Origin: an uncultured Myxococcales bacterium
GTDB lineage: Bacteria; Myxococcota_A; UBA9042
Length of the DNA stretch: 64,000 nt
Direction: 5' to 3'
NCBI GenBank assembly: GCA_903883645.1
Contig: CAISBR010000004.1
Location: 18,439 to 82,438, forward strand
The notes beneath the pieces are model-generated. The model saw nothing but the letters and a program-made list of their open reading frames with translations, was not told the origin of the DNA and did no database searches. Of this stretch, positions 34,907-44,021 are shown one piece after another. Position 1 is the stretch's first letter. Each line of letters starts with the position of its first letter. Made by a program: the position numbers and the translations under genes.

Positions 34907-37900
34907 TTACTTGCAGGTGGCGGCGCACGCGACGTCGATCTGGTAGTCCTCGACCGCGTCTTGGTAGCCGTCGACCACGATGAAGTACTTCTTGCCCTTT
35001 ACGCCGGCGAAGGTCTTGGTGGCCGTGGTGCCCATCATCAGCGCGTGGCTGGTGCATGAGCCGGGCCCGCAGGTCTTGCTGCCATCTAAGATGAACAAGT
35101 CGACGTAGTTACCGCTCGTGCTCGACGTCTTCTTCAGCGTAACCGTCACATCGCCGGTGCAGGTGGCATCGTACGTGTAGGTGTACTCGGGGCCCGTGTA
35201 GTCGGCCTCGGCGCCGTCGGCGCACTGCCAGCTGTCGATCACATCGGTGCTGCCGGTTGTGCCGTTGTTGTACTGGTCGCTGCCACCGCAGGCCAGGCTG
35301 TAGTCAGAAACGCATTGCGGGGCGGCGACCTTGCAGGCGGGATCGGCCGCGCAATCTGTGTCGGCGCAGTCGGTTTGGCCGTCTTTGTCGTCGTCGATCT
35401 TGTCGCTGCAGTTGGTCTCGGTGGTGGGCGCGGCGCAGCTGCAGTCGACCTTCAGCGTATAGTTGCCGTTGTAGTTGTTGTAGCCGTCGGCGACCACGTA
35501 GTAGGTCTGGCCCTTCTTGGCGGTCCAGGTAGTTTTGCTGGTGGTGCTGCTCATCAGGCCGTGGACCAAGCAGGCATTGCTGGTGCAGGTCTTGGCGGCA
35601 TCCAGCACGAACAGGTCGATGTAGCCCGAAGTCGTAGACGTTTTGGTCAGCGTGGCGGTTACCGGCCCATCGCACGCGGCGACATAGGTGTACGTGTACT
35701 CCGAGCCAGTCTCGCCGGTCATGCTGCCGTCGGCGCACTGCCAGTCGCTCACCACCTTGGTCGAGCCGGTGCCGTTGTTGCTGTAGCTATCCGAATCGCC
35801 GCAGCTCATCGGGTAGTCGGCCTTGCACTGGGTGGCGGCGAGGCAGGTGGCGTCTTTGGCGCAGTCGCTGTCGGCGCAGTCGGTCTTGCCGTCTTTGTCG
35901 TTGTCGACCTTGTCGCCGCAGTTGGTCTCGGTGGCCGGGGTGCTGCAGGCGACGTCTTTGGCGCAGTCCGTGTCGGCGCAGTCGGTCTTGCCGTCCTTGT
36001 CGTTGTCGACCTTGTCGGCGCAAAGCACTTCCGTGCCGGCTACGATGCAGGCGGCGTCTTTGGCGCAATCGCTGTCGGCGCAGTCGGTTAGGCCGTCTTT
36101 GTCGTCGTCGACCTTGTTGGTGCAGCTGGTCTCGGTGGTGGCGCCGCACTTGCAGGTGGTCTTGATGCTGTAGTTGGCCGAGTACGCGTTGTAGCCGTCG
36201 ACCACGATGCTCAACTTCTGGCCGTTCTTGACGGTGACGGTCTGGGTGGCGGTGGTGCCGCTCATCAGCGCGTGGGCGACGCAAGCGTTGCTGCCGCAGG
36301 CCTGGCCGCCATCGAGCAAGAACAGGTCTAAGTAACCGCTGGTGGTCGAGGTCTTGGTCACCGCGACCGTCAGCTGGCCGTCGCACGAGGCGGTGTAGTC
36401 GTAGGTGTATTCCGCGCCGGTCTCGCTGCCCATCGTGCCGTCTTGGCACACGTAGGTGCTGACGACCTTGGTCGAGCCCGTGCCGTTATTGCTCCACGAA
36501 TCCGAGCTATTGCACGCGAGCGGATAGTCCGGGACGCAGGCGCACGCACCCTTGCCCGAGCAGTCGGGGTCGGCGCAATCGACCAAGCCGTCGGCGTCGT
36601 TGTCGACCTTGTCGGTGCAGTTGGTCTCGCCGGCAGGCGCGATGCAGGCCGCGTCTTTGGCGCAGTCGGCGTCGGCGCAGTCGGTCTTGCCGTCTTTGTC
36701 GTTGTCGAGCTTGTCGGCGCACAGCGTCTCGGTCGTGCCGCCGGTGCAGACGGGGTCCTTGGCGCAGTCGCTGTCTAGGCAGTCGGTCTTGCCGTCTACG
36801 TCGTTGTCGATCTTGTCGCCGCACGCGGTCTCGACCGTGGGGGCGCAGGCCAAGTTGGTGGCGCAGTCGCTGTCGAGGCAGTCGAGCTTGCCGTCTTTGT
36901 CGTTGTCGATCTTGTCGGTGCACGAGGTCTCAACCGTGGGCGCGCAGGCCAGGTCCGCAGCGCAGTCGCCATCGAGGCAGTCGACCAACTTGTCGCCATC
37001 GTTGTCGATCTTGTCGGTGCAGTTGGTCTCTTTGCCGCCTTCGCAGCCGCACGTAATCTTGAGCGTGTAGTCGGCCGCAAAGCCCTGGTAACCATCGACA
37101 ACTACAAAGTACTTGGCGTCTTTCTTGGCAGTAAAGGTCTGCGTGGCCTGCGTCGACGACATCAGCGCGTGGGCGATGCACGACGACGAGGCGCAACCCT
37201 TGGCCGCGTCTAGGATAAACAAGTCGAGGTAACCCGCCTTGGTGCTCTGCTTAACCAGCGTGACGACCACTGGGCCATCGCAGCCCGCGGTGTAGCTGTA
37301 GGTGAACTCGGCGCCGGTCTCGCCGTTGACGTTGCCGTCGGTGCACGCGTAGGCGCTGAGCGCGCTGGTCGAGCCCTTGGCGTCGCTGGTGCCCTTCTCG
37401 TTGCCGCCGCAGGTGGTGCTGGCCGCGTCGACGCACTTGTTGGCTGCGCAGGCGACGTCGGCCTTGCAATCGCTGTCGCCACAGTCGGTTAGGCCGTCTT
37501 TGTCGTCGTCGATCTTGTTGCCGCAGTTGGTCTCTTTGCCGGCGCACGCCGCGTCTTTGGCGCAGTCGCTGTCGGCGCAGTCCGTAGCGCCATCTTGATC
37601 GTCGTCGAGCTTGTCGGCGCAGTTGGTCTCGGTGGTGGGCGCGGTGCACTGCTTCTTGCAGAGCGTGCCGACTTCCTCGACACAGGTAACGTCCCAAGCG
37701 GTCTTGCAACAGAACGGGTCGGCCTTGCACACGGTCGCGGCGCAGGCATCGCAGCCGATGGTCAGCGGCGTGCCACTCTCGAGGCAAACATCGCACTTAC
37801 TCGCGCACTTGCTGTCTTTGGCGCAGTCGCTGTCGGCGCAGTCGGTAAAGCCGTCTTTGTCGTCGTCGAGCTTGTTGCCGCAGTCGGCCTCGGCCACAAG

Positions 37901-39067
37901 CGCGCACGCGGGGTCCTTGGCGCAGTCAGTGTCTTGGCAATCGAACTTGCCGTCGACATCGTTGTCTTTGCCGTCGGTGCAATTGGTCTCGGTCGTCACG
38001 GTCGAGGCGCACGCAACATCGACGCTGCAGTCGTTGTCTTTGCAGTCCGTAAAGCCGTCGCCATCGTCGTCGATGCTGTTGCTGCAGTTCTTCTCGGCGG
38101 TCTTGCAGGCATTGTCGGCGGCGCAGTCGGCATCGGCGCAGTCGGTCTGGCCGTCTTTGTCGTCGTCGACGCCGTCGGTGCAGTTCGCCTCTTTGGTGGG
38201 GTTGATCAAGCAAGCCGCGTCTTTGCCGCAGTCGTTGTCGGCGCAGTCGGTCTGGCCGTCGCCGTCGTCGTCGACCTTGTTGGCGCAGTCGATCTCGCTG
38301 CTGGGCTTCTTGCAGGCGTTGTCCGCGGCGCAATCGCTGTCGGCGCAGTCGGTAGCGCCGTCTTTGTCGTTGTCTTGCTGGTCTTGGCACGCCGTCTCGG
38401 GCCCTACTGACTTGCAGGCCGTATCCGACGCACAATCATTGTCAGCACAGTCGGTTAGACCGTCTTTGTCGTCGTCTTGGGCGTTGCCGCAGTTGGTCTC
38501 GGGGCCGGTTTGGCAGGTGCCGTTGGCCGTGCCCTTGCAAGCGCCCGCCGTGCAGGTGTCGTCGCTGGTGCACTTGTCGCCATCGTCGCAGGGCGCCTGG
38601 TTGTTGGTCGCCACGCAGCCGGTCTTGCTATCGCACTTGTTGTCGGTGCAGGGGTTGTTGTCTTGGCAACTGGTCGCGGTGCCGCCCTGGCACTTGTCGG
38701 ATTTGCAGGTGCGGCCGGCAAAGCACTTGTTGCCGTCGTCGCAGGGGTCGCCCTCGGCCGAGGGGCCGGCCTTGCATACACCTGCGGCGCACCACGCTTT
38801 TTCGCACGCGGCGAGGTTGGTCACCTTGCCCACGCAGTCGTCGTCCGTCGTGCACCCGGCCGCCGTGTCGGGCTTGGTCGTATCGAGCTTGGCGGTATCG
38901 TTCACCTGGGTGGAGTCGCCCAGATTGACGCCCATGTCATCGCCCGCGACGTCTTTGCCGGTCGTCTGCTGCGTCTGCGAGGAGCCGGAGTCACCACAGC
39001 CGACGGCGACGAGGCCGAGCAGCGCAGTGAGAGCCAAGGACCAACGAATCGTACTGAAATTCATCAT
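34907..39067 (-). CDS. giant acidic Cys-repeat lipoprotein with four PPC-like domains
   Basis: A 1386-residue lipoprotein (ALTALLGLVAVGC lipobox). It contains about 18 copies of a unit of roughly 33 residues (ExxCxDKxDNDxDGxxDCxDxDCAxDxxC; for example TNCTDKVDNDADGLVDCADP). The acidic residues look calcium-binding and the cysteines probably pair. Four domains of about 100 residues interrupt the array (each with ETGxEYTYxY, GYLDLFxLD, HALMS and YxVVxDGY); they resemble bacterial pre-peptidase C-terminal domains. A Cys-rich module (DPFCCKTAWDVTCVEEV) lies in between. GGAG lies 4 bases before the ATG at 39067; a second ATG at 39064 is equally possible. It is the first gene of the surface cluster. 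Confidence 0.85.
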   Translation of the reverse strand: MMNFSTIRWSLALTALLGLVAVGCGDSGSSQTQQTTGKDVAGDDMGVNLGDSTQVNDTAKLDTTKPDTAAGCTTDDDCVGKVTNLAACEKAWCAAGVCKAGPSAEGDPCDDGNKCFAGRTCKSDKCQGGTATSCQDNNPCTDNKCDSKTGCVATNNQAPCDDGDKCTSDDTCTAGACKGTANGTCQTGPETNCGNAQDDDKDGLTDCADNDCASDTACKSVGPETACQDQQDNDKDGATDCADSDCAADNACKKPSSEIDCANKVDDDGDGQTDCADNDCGKDAACLINPTKEANCTDGVDDDKDGQTDCADADCAADNACKTAEKNCSNSIDDDGDGFTDCKDNDCSVDVACASTVTTETNCTDGKDNDVDGKFDCQDTDCAKDPACALVAEADCGNKLDDDKDGFTDCADSDCAKDSKCASKCDVCLESGTPLTIGCDACAATVCKADPFCCKTAWDVTCVEEVGTLCKKQCTAPTTETNCADKLDDDQDGATDCADSDCAKDAACAGKETNCGNKIDDDKDGLTDCGDSDCKADVACAANKCVDAASTTCGGNEKGTSDAKGSTSALSAYACTDGNVNGETGAEFTYSYTAGCDGPVVVTLVKQSTKAGYLDLFILDAAKGCASSSCIAHALMSSTQATQTFTAKKDAKYFVVVDGYQGFAADYTLKITCGCEGGKETNCTDKIDNDGDKLVDCLDGDCAADLACAPTVETSCTDKIDNDKDGKLDCLDSDCATNLACAPTVETACGDKIDNDVDGKTDCLDSDCAKDPVCTGGTTETLCADKLDNDKDGKTDCADADCAKDAACIAPAGETNCTDKVDNDADGLVDCADPDCSGKGACACVPDYPLACNSSDSWSNNGTGSTKVVSTYVCQDGTMGSETGAEYTYDYTASCDGQLTVAVTKTSTTSGYLDLFLLDGGQACGSNACVAHALMSGTTATQTVTVKNGQKLSIVVDGYNAYSANYSIKTTCKCGATTETSCTNKVDDDKDGLTDCADSDCAKDAACIVAGTEVLCADKVDNDKDGKTDCADTDCAKDVACSTPATETNCGDKVDNDKDGKTDCADSDCAKDATCLAATQCKADYPMSCGDSDSYSNNGTGSTKVVSDWQCADGSMTGETGSEYTYTYVAACDGPVTATLTKTSTTSGYIDLFVLDAAKTCTSNACLVHGLMSSTTSKTTWTAKKGQTYYVVADGYNNYNGNYTLKVDCSCAAPTTETNCSDKIDDDKDGQTDCADTDCAADPACKVAAPQCVSDYSLACGGSDQYNNGTTGSTDVIDSWQCADGAEADYTGPEYTYTYDATCTGDVTVTLKKTSSTSGNYVDLFILDGSKTCGPGSCTSHALMMGTTATKTFAGVKGKKYFIVVDGYQDAVEDYQIDVACAATCK

Positions 39068-39233
39068 GATTCTCCAAGACAACCGGGCATTCGGGCGCCA
39101 AATAGGGGTCAAGAGGGTACGGATCAGGGCAGTCTGCGTCAAGCAAAACCAGGTGCCCAGCTTGTGACATTTGTGCAAACGCTGGCCGCGCGCCGCTTCC
39201 CCTTGCCGCCACAATTCCGCTAACCTAGGGGCC

Positions 39234-40331
39234 ATGAACTGGCGCGTGTTTGGGCTGATCCTACTTATTACAATGGGTTGTCGACGCAGCCCGGCGCCGA
39301 TGGCTACACCGCACGCGGTGCCAGAGCCTCAGGCCGTCTTGGCCAACAAAGCCCTAGATTTGTTCAGGGATGCCACCATCACGGGTAATCCGCCGGCAGG
39401 AGCGCCGGACTTGCTGCAAGCGATCGCGGCGATCAAAACCGAGGCGACCAAGCCGGCCCTGGGCAAGCTGGCCGCGCTGGCGACCCCGGCATCGGTGGCA
39501 CGGCTGGCTGACCGCACCCGCACCGAGGCGGGGCTGGCGGGGCGACTGCCGCTCACCCCGGGCAGCGTCTTGGCGCGCTTTGCCAGTAAAATCGAGGCTG
39601 TAGAGTACCTTGGCGCGCGGGCGGCGGTGCGCACCGTGGGCAAGCCCCAGCCGCAGACCTCGTGGTTCTACTACCGCAACGGCGCCTGGCTGCTCGACTT
39701 GGCCGACACGCGGGCGCTGCAGCCGGCGTGGACAGGCCCCATAAACTATGAGAATCACTCGGTAACTCTGGCGCAGGCTTTGACTCCGAGCGGCGATCCG
39801 CAGCAGCCCCTGGTCGTGACGCTGCATAGCGACAAGGGCGACGTCCACTGCCTGCTGCACGAGCAGCAAATGCCCGAAATCGTGGCACATTTTGTAGGTC
39901 TGGCCACCGGCGCGCGGGCATCGCGCAAGGCCGAGGCGCGCACCATGGAAAACGTGTGGCAGCACAAGCGCTTCTACGATGGCACCGTCATTTATCGCGC
40001 CCTGCCCGGCCGGCGTATCGAGGCGGGCGACCCCTTCAGTCTCGGCACGGGTCACGCCGGTTTTCGTCTGGCCGATCGCTTCGATCTCAGCCTGCGCCAT
40101 AGCATTGCTGGGGTGCTGGGTCTGCTGCCGCTCGGGCCGCACAGCACCAGCTCGATCTTCTACATCACGCTGCAGGCCGAGCCCGATTTCGACGATCACG
40201 GCGTGATTTTTGGCCTGTGCCGCGATCTCGACGTGGTCGACCGCTGGAGTCGCCAGCCCAAAGGCAGTATTGTACTGAATCATTTCGACTTTTCGCGCGG
40301 ATGGCCCAGCGAGGCGCCCGCCCCGCATTGA
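39234..40331 (+). CDS. peptidyl-prolyl cis-trans isomerase, cyclophilin-type lipoprotein
   Basis: A 365-residue lipoprotein (FGLILLITMGC lipobox). The first half is an uncharacterised helical region. The second half is a cyclophilin domain (VTLHSDKGDVHC, VAHFVGLATG, WQHKRFYDGTVIYRALPGRR, SIFYITLQAEPDFDDHGVIF), which isomerises peptide bonds before proline during folding in the periplasm. Some active-site positions differ from the consensus (for example IEAGDP where FxxQGGD is usual), so catalysis may be reduced. AGGGG precedes the ATG at 39234. It is divergent from the giant lipoprotein, and as a folding helper it could serve the many exported proteins nearby; that link is speculative. Confidence 0.82.
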   Translation: MNWRVFGLILLITMGCRRSPAPMATPHAVPEPQAVLANKALDLFRDATITGNPPAGAPDLLQAIAAIKTEATKPALGKLAALATPASVARLADRTRTEAGLAGRLPLTPGSVLARFASKIEAVEYLGARAAVRTVGKPQPQTSWFYYRNGAWLLDLADTRALQPAWTGPINYENHSVTLAQALTPSGDPQQPLVVTLHSDKGDVHCLLHEQQMPEIVAHFVGLATGARASRKAEARTMENVWQHKRFYDGTVIYRALPGRRIEAGDPFSLGTGHAGFRLADRFDLSLRHSIAGVLGLLPLGPHSTSSIFYITLQAEPDFDDHGVIFGLCRDLDVVDRWSRQPKGSIVLNHFDFSRGWPSEAPAPH

Positions 40332-40362
40332 CGGCAGCGGCTGCAATCGCAACACTGGCGCC

Positions 40363-41253
40363 ATGGCCTCGCATCCCATCGTCCACGGGCTCTCGATCGA
40401 CGTCGAAGACTGGTTCCATATCCTAGACTGCGAGGGCAGCCCCGACGCCAGCCGCTGGGCCGAGTTGCCATCGCGAGTAGAACGCAACACCGGCATCTTA
40501 TTGGATCTTTTTGACCGCCACCGCGTCAAGGCGACCTTTTTTTGCCTGGGCTGGGTGGCCGAGCACTTCCCGACCGTGCCGCAAGAAATTGTGCGCCGCG
40601 GCCACGAGTTGGGTTCGCACAGCCATTTGCACGGTCTGGTGGGGCCCCTTGGCGCCGAGAGTTTTGCCCGCGACCTCGACACCTCGCTGCAAGCGCTGCA
40701 ACACGCGACGGGCACCACGATTAAGTGCTTTCGCGCGCCCGGCTTTTCGCTGACGCGCACCGAAGTGGGCTGGGCGCTGCCGCTGCTGGCCTCGCGCGGT
40801 ATCGACCTCGACTCGTCGCTTTTCTTGACCGACCGGGCCCACGGCGGCCTGCCGCTGGGTCGCCAAGATCCGTTTACCATCCAGCTACACGACGGGCACA
40901 AACTGCTCGAAGTTCCTGTGATTCCGCGTCGTTTTGGCAACCGCGATCTCGCGTTTTCGGGCGGTGGCTACCTGCGCCTGCTGCCCCTGCCCCTGCTGCG
41001 CGCCAGTTTTGCCGAAGTCGAGCGCCAGGGTCATGGCGCGGTGTGCTACCTGCATCCCCGCGAAATTGATATCGATCAGCCGCGAATGCCGCTGCCGCCC
41101 CAGCGCGCTTTCAAGTATTACGTCGGCCTGGGTAGCGTGATGGCCAAGCTCGAGGCGCTGCTGCAGCAGTTTCATTTCGGCACGTTGCGGCAAATGGCCG
41201 AGCGCAACCCACGCGACCGCTCGATTTCGCTCGACAATCTGCTGCGCGGCTAG
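40363..41253 (+). CDS. polysaccharide deacetylase of the PEP-CTERM/XrtA-associated type
   Basis: A 296-residue NodB-type deacetylase. The metal-binding and catalytic motifs SIDVEDWFH (catalytic Asp), HSHLHG (zinc His residues) and FRAPGFSLT are intact. The C-terminal part (CYLHPREIDIDQPRMPLP, then RAFKYYVGL) matches the DUF3473 extension of deacetylases linked to exopolysaccharide synthesis. It removes N-acetyl groups from cell-surface or extracellular polysaccharide. No signal peptide is visible, as is usual in this subgroup. It lies 31 bases after the cyclophilin gene. No glycosyltransferase cluster is adjacent, so the polymer is unknown. Confidence 0.9.
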   Translation: MASHPIVHGLSIDVEDWFHILDCEGSPDASRWAELPSRVERNTGILLDLFDRHRVKATFFCLGWVAEHFPTVPQEIVRRGHELGSHSHLHGLVGPLGAESFARDLDTSLQALQHATGTTIKCFRAPGFSLTRTEVGWALPLLASRGIDLDSSLFLTDRAHGGLPLGRQDPFTIQLHDGHKLLEVPVIPRRFGNRDLAFSGGGYLRLLPLPLLRASFAEVERQGHGAVCYLHPREIDIDQPRMPLPPQRAFKYYVGLGSVMAKLEALLQQFHFGTLRQMAERNPRDRSISLDNLLRG

Positions 41254-41343
41254 CCTTGGCGGGCCCGTCTGCGGTTGCGCCAAGGTCGCGACGTTCCTAG
41301 CATGCTGGAGCGGCCCGCGCAGCGACCGTCAGGAGGGCTTTTG

Positions 41344-42519
41344 ATGTACCCAACTTTGCCTCGCTGGTGGCTTGTGTGCGGTCTACCTTTGGTGCTGATC
41401 GCCACCGCACTGAACACACAACTTGCTGTAGCATCACCATTTTCTGGCGCGAACCAGTTTGTGGGCAAGTCGGTGGTGCCCGATAGCAACGACCAACACT
41501 TCTTTGCGGGCGCGCATTTTCAAGTCGCACCGGTCAAGGCGGTGATTCAGTCGGTGGTAAAGAAGAAGGTGAATGACTACGCGGCACAAAACCCCGGTGC
41601 CGCGCAGATGGTCCAGTACATGCAGTATGTGGATGCCAAGCAAGTCAAGCAGTTTGCCGACAGTGGCCAGGTCGAGCAATACAAGGCCGAGCTGAAGAAG
41701 CAGCTGGCGGCGCAAGGGCAGACGCTGACCGCCGACCAGACCGCGCAGATCAACGCGATCGACTCGAGCAAGCTGAAGATGCTGGCCACCGTGGTGCAGA
41801 TGTACCAAGAGCCTGAACCGACTACCACATTTTCGCTCGAGCCCTACGCCGGCTTTATCGCCGGGCCGCTGATGGTGACGGCGCAGGTGCCGATCGCCGG
41901 TTTTCATACGAGCGCGCAAGATACGATGGTGCTTGGCAATCCTGGTCTCGACGTGCGGCTTGGCCAGCACTTTGGTCTGCAGGGCGCGGCCTTTGCCTAT
42001 GCCGTGGGTGCGTCGGGCTGGGCGCCGCTGGGCAGCGAAGACTCGAGTACCATTGTGCTTTCGAACGTGCTCGCCTCGCCGCGCTACATGCACGACTACG
42101 CGTCGTGGACGGGCTACGGTGTGTTGGCGGCCGAGCTGGCGGTCTTTGACCTGCAAGTGCGCGGCGAATACGTCGAGATGCGGCCGTCGTCGAGCCTGAA
42201 CAGCGACTCGAATCCGCTGAATGACTTACACTTAATGCGCTACGTGAACGCGGGTGCCGCGCTGTCGACCGACATGGGCTTTGTGGGTCTGTCGCTGGCG
42301 GTCGATGGCCTGTTCAACGTGAAGAACGCGCCGGCGTACAATAATACCTACTTTGTGACGGCGGGCATGCGCTTGTTCTTGAAAAAAGCCCAGATCGGTG
42401 CTGCCATCCAGTTGCCGCTGGCCAAACCGGGCGACGGCGATACGGTGCCGGTCGGCGGCATCAACCTGGGCTCGCCGGCGAGCGTCAACATGCTGCTCAA
42501 CGCCCAAATTAGCTTGTAA
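41344..42519 (+). CDS. secreted beta-rich outer-membrane-like protein
   Basis: A 391-residue protein with a signal peptide (WWLVCGLPLVLIATALN, ending near AVASP). Residues about 60-150 are a Gln/Lys-rich helical stretch (QSVVKKKVNDYAAQNPGAAQ). From about 160 the chain looks like an outer-membrane barrel (TTFSLEPYAGFIAGPLMVTA, LDVRLGQHFGLQGAAFAYAV), ending in ASVNMLLNAQISL, a typical barrel C-terminus. Function unknown. AGGAGG lies 8 bases before the ATG. It precedes the radical SAM gene by 12 bases, so the two may be cotranscribed. Confidence 0.65.
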   Translation: MYPTLPRWWLVCGLPLVLIATALNTQLAVASPFSGANQFVGKSVVPDSNDQHFFAGAHFQVAPVKAVIQSVVKKKVNDYAAQNPGAAQMVQYMQYVDAKQVKQFADSGQVEQYKAELKKQLAAQGQTLTADQTAQINAIDSSKLKMLATVVQMYQEPEPTTTFSLEPYAGFIAGPLMVTAQVPIAGFHTSAQDTMVLGNPGLDVRLGQHFGLQGAAFAYAVGASGWAPLGSEDSSTIVLSNVLASPRYMHDYASWTGYGVLAAELAVFDLQVRGEYVEMRPSSSLNSDSNPLNDLHLMRYVNAGAALSTDMGFVGLSLAVDGLFNVKNAPAYNNTYFVTAGMRLFLKKAQIGAAIQLPLAKPGDGDTVPVGGINLGSPASVNMLLNAQISL

Positions 42520-42531
42520 CATACGGATCTT

Positions 42532-43851
42532 ATGACCAATCTCAATCCGGCGCGCGCCGTGGTGGCCGACGCTTGCGGCAACATCTTTGATCACCCCGAG
42601 CTGCTCATGCTGGCGTGGGACGGAGAAGTCTGGCGCCAGCCGCGGCCCGAAGAGCTGATTACGCTGCCTAAGGGCTCGGATATGTTTGTGCTTCCGGGTC
42701 GCATTCCCTACGCGGTCGACCCCGAGAGCGACGAGCCGGTCGAGGTGATTGGCGACGACGACACCGGGCAACTGCAGGCCGTGGCTGCGTTTGTTGCGCC
42801 GGCCTATGCGCGGCTGCTGCACCCGGCCTACGACACGCCGGCCGGTGCGCCCGATCTGACGCTTTATGCTTATACGGCAGTGGGTTGGCGCGATGGGCGC
42901 TTTGTAGTGCCGGCGATGCGCGTCGACGCGGACCAACGCCAAGACCCGTACCGCTTCGATATCGACGAGGTCGAGGCCGGGGTCCGCAAAATCCGCAGTG
43001 AACACCCGCAGAACAAAGCCTTAGAGCACATCGAGCACTGTGCCCTGGTCTACCACTGCCGGGCGGCGCAGAACTTTTACTTGGGCCGGTGGGAAGCGCC
43101 GATGCCGGCCGCCAGCACCTGCAACGCCGCGTGTATTGGCTGTATTTCGGACCAGAGTGGCTCCACGTTCGAGGCGAATCACGAGCGTATCGCCATCCCG
43201 TCGCACGCCGCCGACCTGGTCGAGCTCGCATGTCTGCATTTTGAGCGCGTGCCCAATGGCGTGGCGAGCTTTGGCCAAGGCTGCGAGGGCGAGCCGCTGA
43301 TGCAGTGGAAAGCGCTGCTCGATACCGTAGTTGGCATCCGTCAGCGCACCAAGGCGGGCGTCATCAATCTGAACACCAATGCCTCGCTGCCCGACAAGGT
43401 GGCGAAGCTGGCCGAGGCCGGACTCGACTCGATACGCATCTCGCTCAATTCGGCCCGACCGGCGCTGTACCGGGCCTATTACAAGCCGCGCGGTTACGAT
43501 TTTGCAGACATCGTGCAGAGTGCCCGCGAGATGCACCAACGCGGCAAGTACGTGTCGCTAAACTACTTTGTATTTCCAGGGGTTTCGGACTCACCGGCCG
43601 AGATCGAGGCGCTGGCGCAGTTCATCGAAGAAGGTGGCGTCGATCTGATTCAACTGCGCAATCTGAATATCGATCCTGAGCTGTACTTGCGCGCACTGCC
43701 CGAGGGGGCGGTCGATCAGCCGATTGGCGTGCTCGAAATGGTGGCCGAGCTGCGGCGGCGCTTCCCCAAACTGCGCTTTGGCTACTTTAACCCGGCCAAG
43801 ACCAAGTTCGGCCGGCCAGGACCTACGCCAGGGCCTAACACAAGTAACTGA
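42532..43851 (+). CDS. radical SAM protein
   Basis: A 439-residue enzyme. The cluster-binding motif CNAACIGC (CxxxCxxC, about residues 200-207) binds a 4Fe-4S cluster used with S-adenosylmethionine to make a 5'-deoxyadenosyl radical. ASFGQGCEGEPLM, INLNTNASLPDKV and DSIRISLNSARPALYRAYYK follow the order of the radical SAM barrel. An N-terminal domain of about 190 residues precedes it. The substrate is not recognisable; the family resembles conserved uncharacterised deltaproteobacterial proteins. The start is the ATG at 42532, with a weak ribosome-binding site, 12 bases after the previous gene. Confidence 0.82.
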   Translation: MTNLNPARAVVADACGNIFDHPELLMLAWDGEVWRQPRPEELITLPKGSDMFVLPGRIPYAVDPESDEPVEVIGDDDTGQLQAVAAFVAPAYARLLHPAYDTPAGAPDLTLYAYTAVGWRDGRFVVPAMRVDADQRQDPYRFDIDEVEAGVRKIRSEHPQNKALEHIEHCALVYHCRAAQNFYLGRWEAPMPAASTCNAACIGCISDQSGSTFEANHERIAIPSHAADLVELACLHFERVPNGVASFGQGCEGEPLMQWKALLDTVVGIRQRTKAGVINLNTNASLPDKVAKLAEAGLDSIRISLNSARPALYRAYYKPRGYDFADIVQSAREMHQRGKYVSLNYFVFPGVSDSPAEIEALAQFIEEGGVDLIQLRNLNIDPELYLRALPEGAVDQPIGVLEMVAELRRRFPKLRFGYFNPAKTKFGRPGPTPGPNTSN

Positions 43852-44021
43852 TCTGCAAATTATTATTCGGTGCACTTGCGCGACTGCTGCGACCTCGCCA
43901 GAATCGCTGCGACTGTAGCCCGATCAACCGCAAGCGCTAGGCACCAAGACCTCGTATTTACTAGCGAAAAGAAGCTGCCACCGCGATGGCGCACCGCAGC
44001 ACCGACCGAGGAGGACGCCCG

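Noticed and set aside
35300..38500. Regularly spaced DNA repeats that could suggest a CRISPR array
   Set aside because: The periodicity is about 100 bases, lies in one continuous reading frame and encodes the 33-residue DxDC unit; repeats are not identical and no spacers or cas genes are present.
37611..39167. Plus-strand open frame of about 518 codons rich in Ser/Leu/Gln
   Set aside because: Antisense to the acidic Cys-repeat lipoprotein; its apparent repeats (SLAQSLSAQS) are the mirror of the repeat-coding DNA.
39354..40940. Minus-strand open frame of about 528 codons
   Set aside because: Overlaps the cyclophilin and deacetylase genes on the other strand, both with recognisable motifs and ribosome-binding sites.
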